NCBI RefSeq assembly: GCF_003259255.1
Contig: NZ_QGOL01000024.1
Span: 1 to 43,900, forward strand
Reading direction: 5' to 3'
Length of the DNA: 43,900 nt
Source: Algoriphagus litoralis
Lineage (GTDB): Bacteria; Bacteroidota; Bacteroidia; Cytophagales; Cyclobacteriaceae
In this document: one piece after another, positions 43,126 to 43,900 of the stretch
Position numbering within the stretch: position 1 is the stretch's first letter
Layout of the letters: each line of letters starts with the position of its first letter
Translations under genes and position numbers: made by a program
The notes under the pieces: model-generated
Databases searched by the model: none
Seen by the model: the letters and a program-made list of their open reading frames with translations, nothing else
What the model was told of the DNA's origin: nothing

Positions 43126-43872
43126 ATGGCAAAACAAACAGGAGTAATTACACTCAAAGGACCGGTCGGGAGACTGTCCTTCTACAAAACCCGAAATGGC
43201 TATCTCGCCCGTGAAAAGGGCGGGGTGGAGAAGACCCGGATCATGAATGATCCCAGGTATGCTCGGACCCGGGAGAATATCCGGGAGTTTACCGACAACG
43301 CCACCTCCTCCAAGTTGATGCGGGATGCGCTGCGTCCGGTGATTTCCAAGATCGGCGACCGAAGACTGAATCTGCGGATCACTCAGGCGCTGATGCAGGT
43401 GCTGAAAAGCGATGAAGTCAATGTCCGTGGCGATCGCAGAGTAAAGGAAGGGGACTGGAATCTGGTCAAGGACATGGAGATGAATTCAGGATCTTCACTG
43501 GGAAGTACCCTGTTTTTCGAACTCCAGTACAATGACACTGCGGCCGCCTGGGAGGTGAACCTGCCGGCCTTTACTCCGCAGGATATGATCGCGGTCCCCA
43601 GCGGGGCCACCCATTACAAGATCTCTGCAACGGGAGTGGGTTTGGATTTCGACTCGGGTAGTAGAAGTCTGGCAAGTTCAAGCAGTACCGCACTTCCTGT
43701 GATAGACCCAGCGCTATCCCAAACCCTGACAGTGAATAAGGGGCAGTTGAGCGGGACACACTTTGCCTTTGTGCTGAGTGTGGAATTCATCCAGATCGTC
43801 AACGGTGCGGAGTATGCGATCAACAACGGTGCGCATAATGCCGCCAAGATTGTCTCAGTAGCCAAGCCGTAA
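43126..43872 (+). CDS. Hypothetical protein, Bacteroidota type
   Basis: This 248-residue protein begins KQTGVITLKGPVGRLSFYKTRNGYLAREKGGVEKTRIMNDPRYARTRENIREF, a pattern seen in a family of uncharacterised Bacteroidota proteins. Its start resembles in style the DUF6266 protein at 39876 (a short beta-rich opening with a K/R-rich turn and then a helix). The middle is helical and the second half is beta-rich and low in charge, ending EYAINNGAHNAAKIVSVAKP. No signal peptide is visible. It is clearly GC-richer than its neighbours, which suggests different origin or strong codon bias. Function is unknown. Confidence 0.7.
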   Translation: MAKQTGVITLKGPVGRLSFYKTRNGYLAREKGGVEKTRIMNDPRYARTRENIREFTDNATSSKLMRDALRPVISKIGDRRLNLRITQALMQVLKSDEVNVRGDRRVKEGDWNLVKDMEMNSGSSLGSTLFFELQYNDTAAAWEVNLPAFTPQDMIAVPSGATHYKISATGVGLDFDSGSRSLASSSSTALPVIDPALSQTLTVNKGQLSGTHFAFVLSVEFIQIVNGAEYAINNGAHNAAKIVSVAKP

Positions 43873-43900
43873 TCCATGCGCTTGCTGTTAAAGCGAAGAT

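Overview
The window looks like chromosomal DNA of a Bacteroidota, most likely an aerobic Cytophagales member (Cyclobacteriaceae/Algoriphagus-like). The signs are a SusC/SusD pair, DUF6266- and DUF6520-type proteins, many outer-membrane beta-barrels, weak Shine-Dalgarno use, and long intergenic stretches packed with palindromic repeats. The genus is an inference. I recognise no rRNA, tRNA, CRISPR array, integrase or intact insertion sequence.

Layout. (1) 0.3-3 kb: two outer-membrane beta-barrel proteins, then 0.9 kb of REP-like repeats. (2) 3.9-6.9 kb: a three-gene run of a membrane protein, a metacaspase-type peptidase and a secreted protein with a barrel-like C-terminus. (3) 7.3-28.1 kb: a dense defence island. 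It holds two HNH nucleases, a putAbiC-type abortive infection protein, a complete DNA phosphorothioation set (dndC, dndD, a dndE-ATPase fusion, a four-TM protein, a DGQHR/DndB protein, and a convergent dndA desulfurase), a HEPN protein, and a second module. The second module is a DUF3883 nuclease divergent from an operon of a cytosine-5 methyltransferase, a double-GHKL ATPase/histidine kinase, a receiver protein and a small caspase/CHAT-like protein. An HTH regulator closes the island. (4) 29.2-37.3 kb: a TlpA-SusC-SusD operon facing DUF6520 and MauE/DoxX-type genes. (5) 37.9-39.7 kb: a Crp-like regulator overlapping a class I terpene synthase, then a small DNA-binding-like protein. (6) 39.9-43.9 kb: a DUF6266 protein, a thioredoxin-fold protein with a CxxS site, and a GC-richer hypothetical. 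1-1.3 kb non-coding blocks near 36 and 42 kb carry a shared composite palindromic element.

How the genes may work together. The Dnd proteins should mobilise sulfur (DndA), activate it (DndC) and place it in the DNA backbone with ATPase help (DndD, DndE fusion), with the DGQHR protein as probable regulator. I see no DptF/G/H restriction genes; the ATPase fused to DndE is the only helicase-like part. The module at 21-27 kb is the most unusual content. It links a restriction-modification pair to a GHKL sensor with a plausible phospho-acceptor histidine, a receiver with a complete acidic pocket, and a putative Cys-His peptidase. This could be a restriction system whose failure or activation is signalled to a cell-death protease; that model is inference. 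Gene families were recognised by eye from motifs, so domain limits are approximate.
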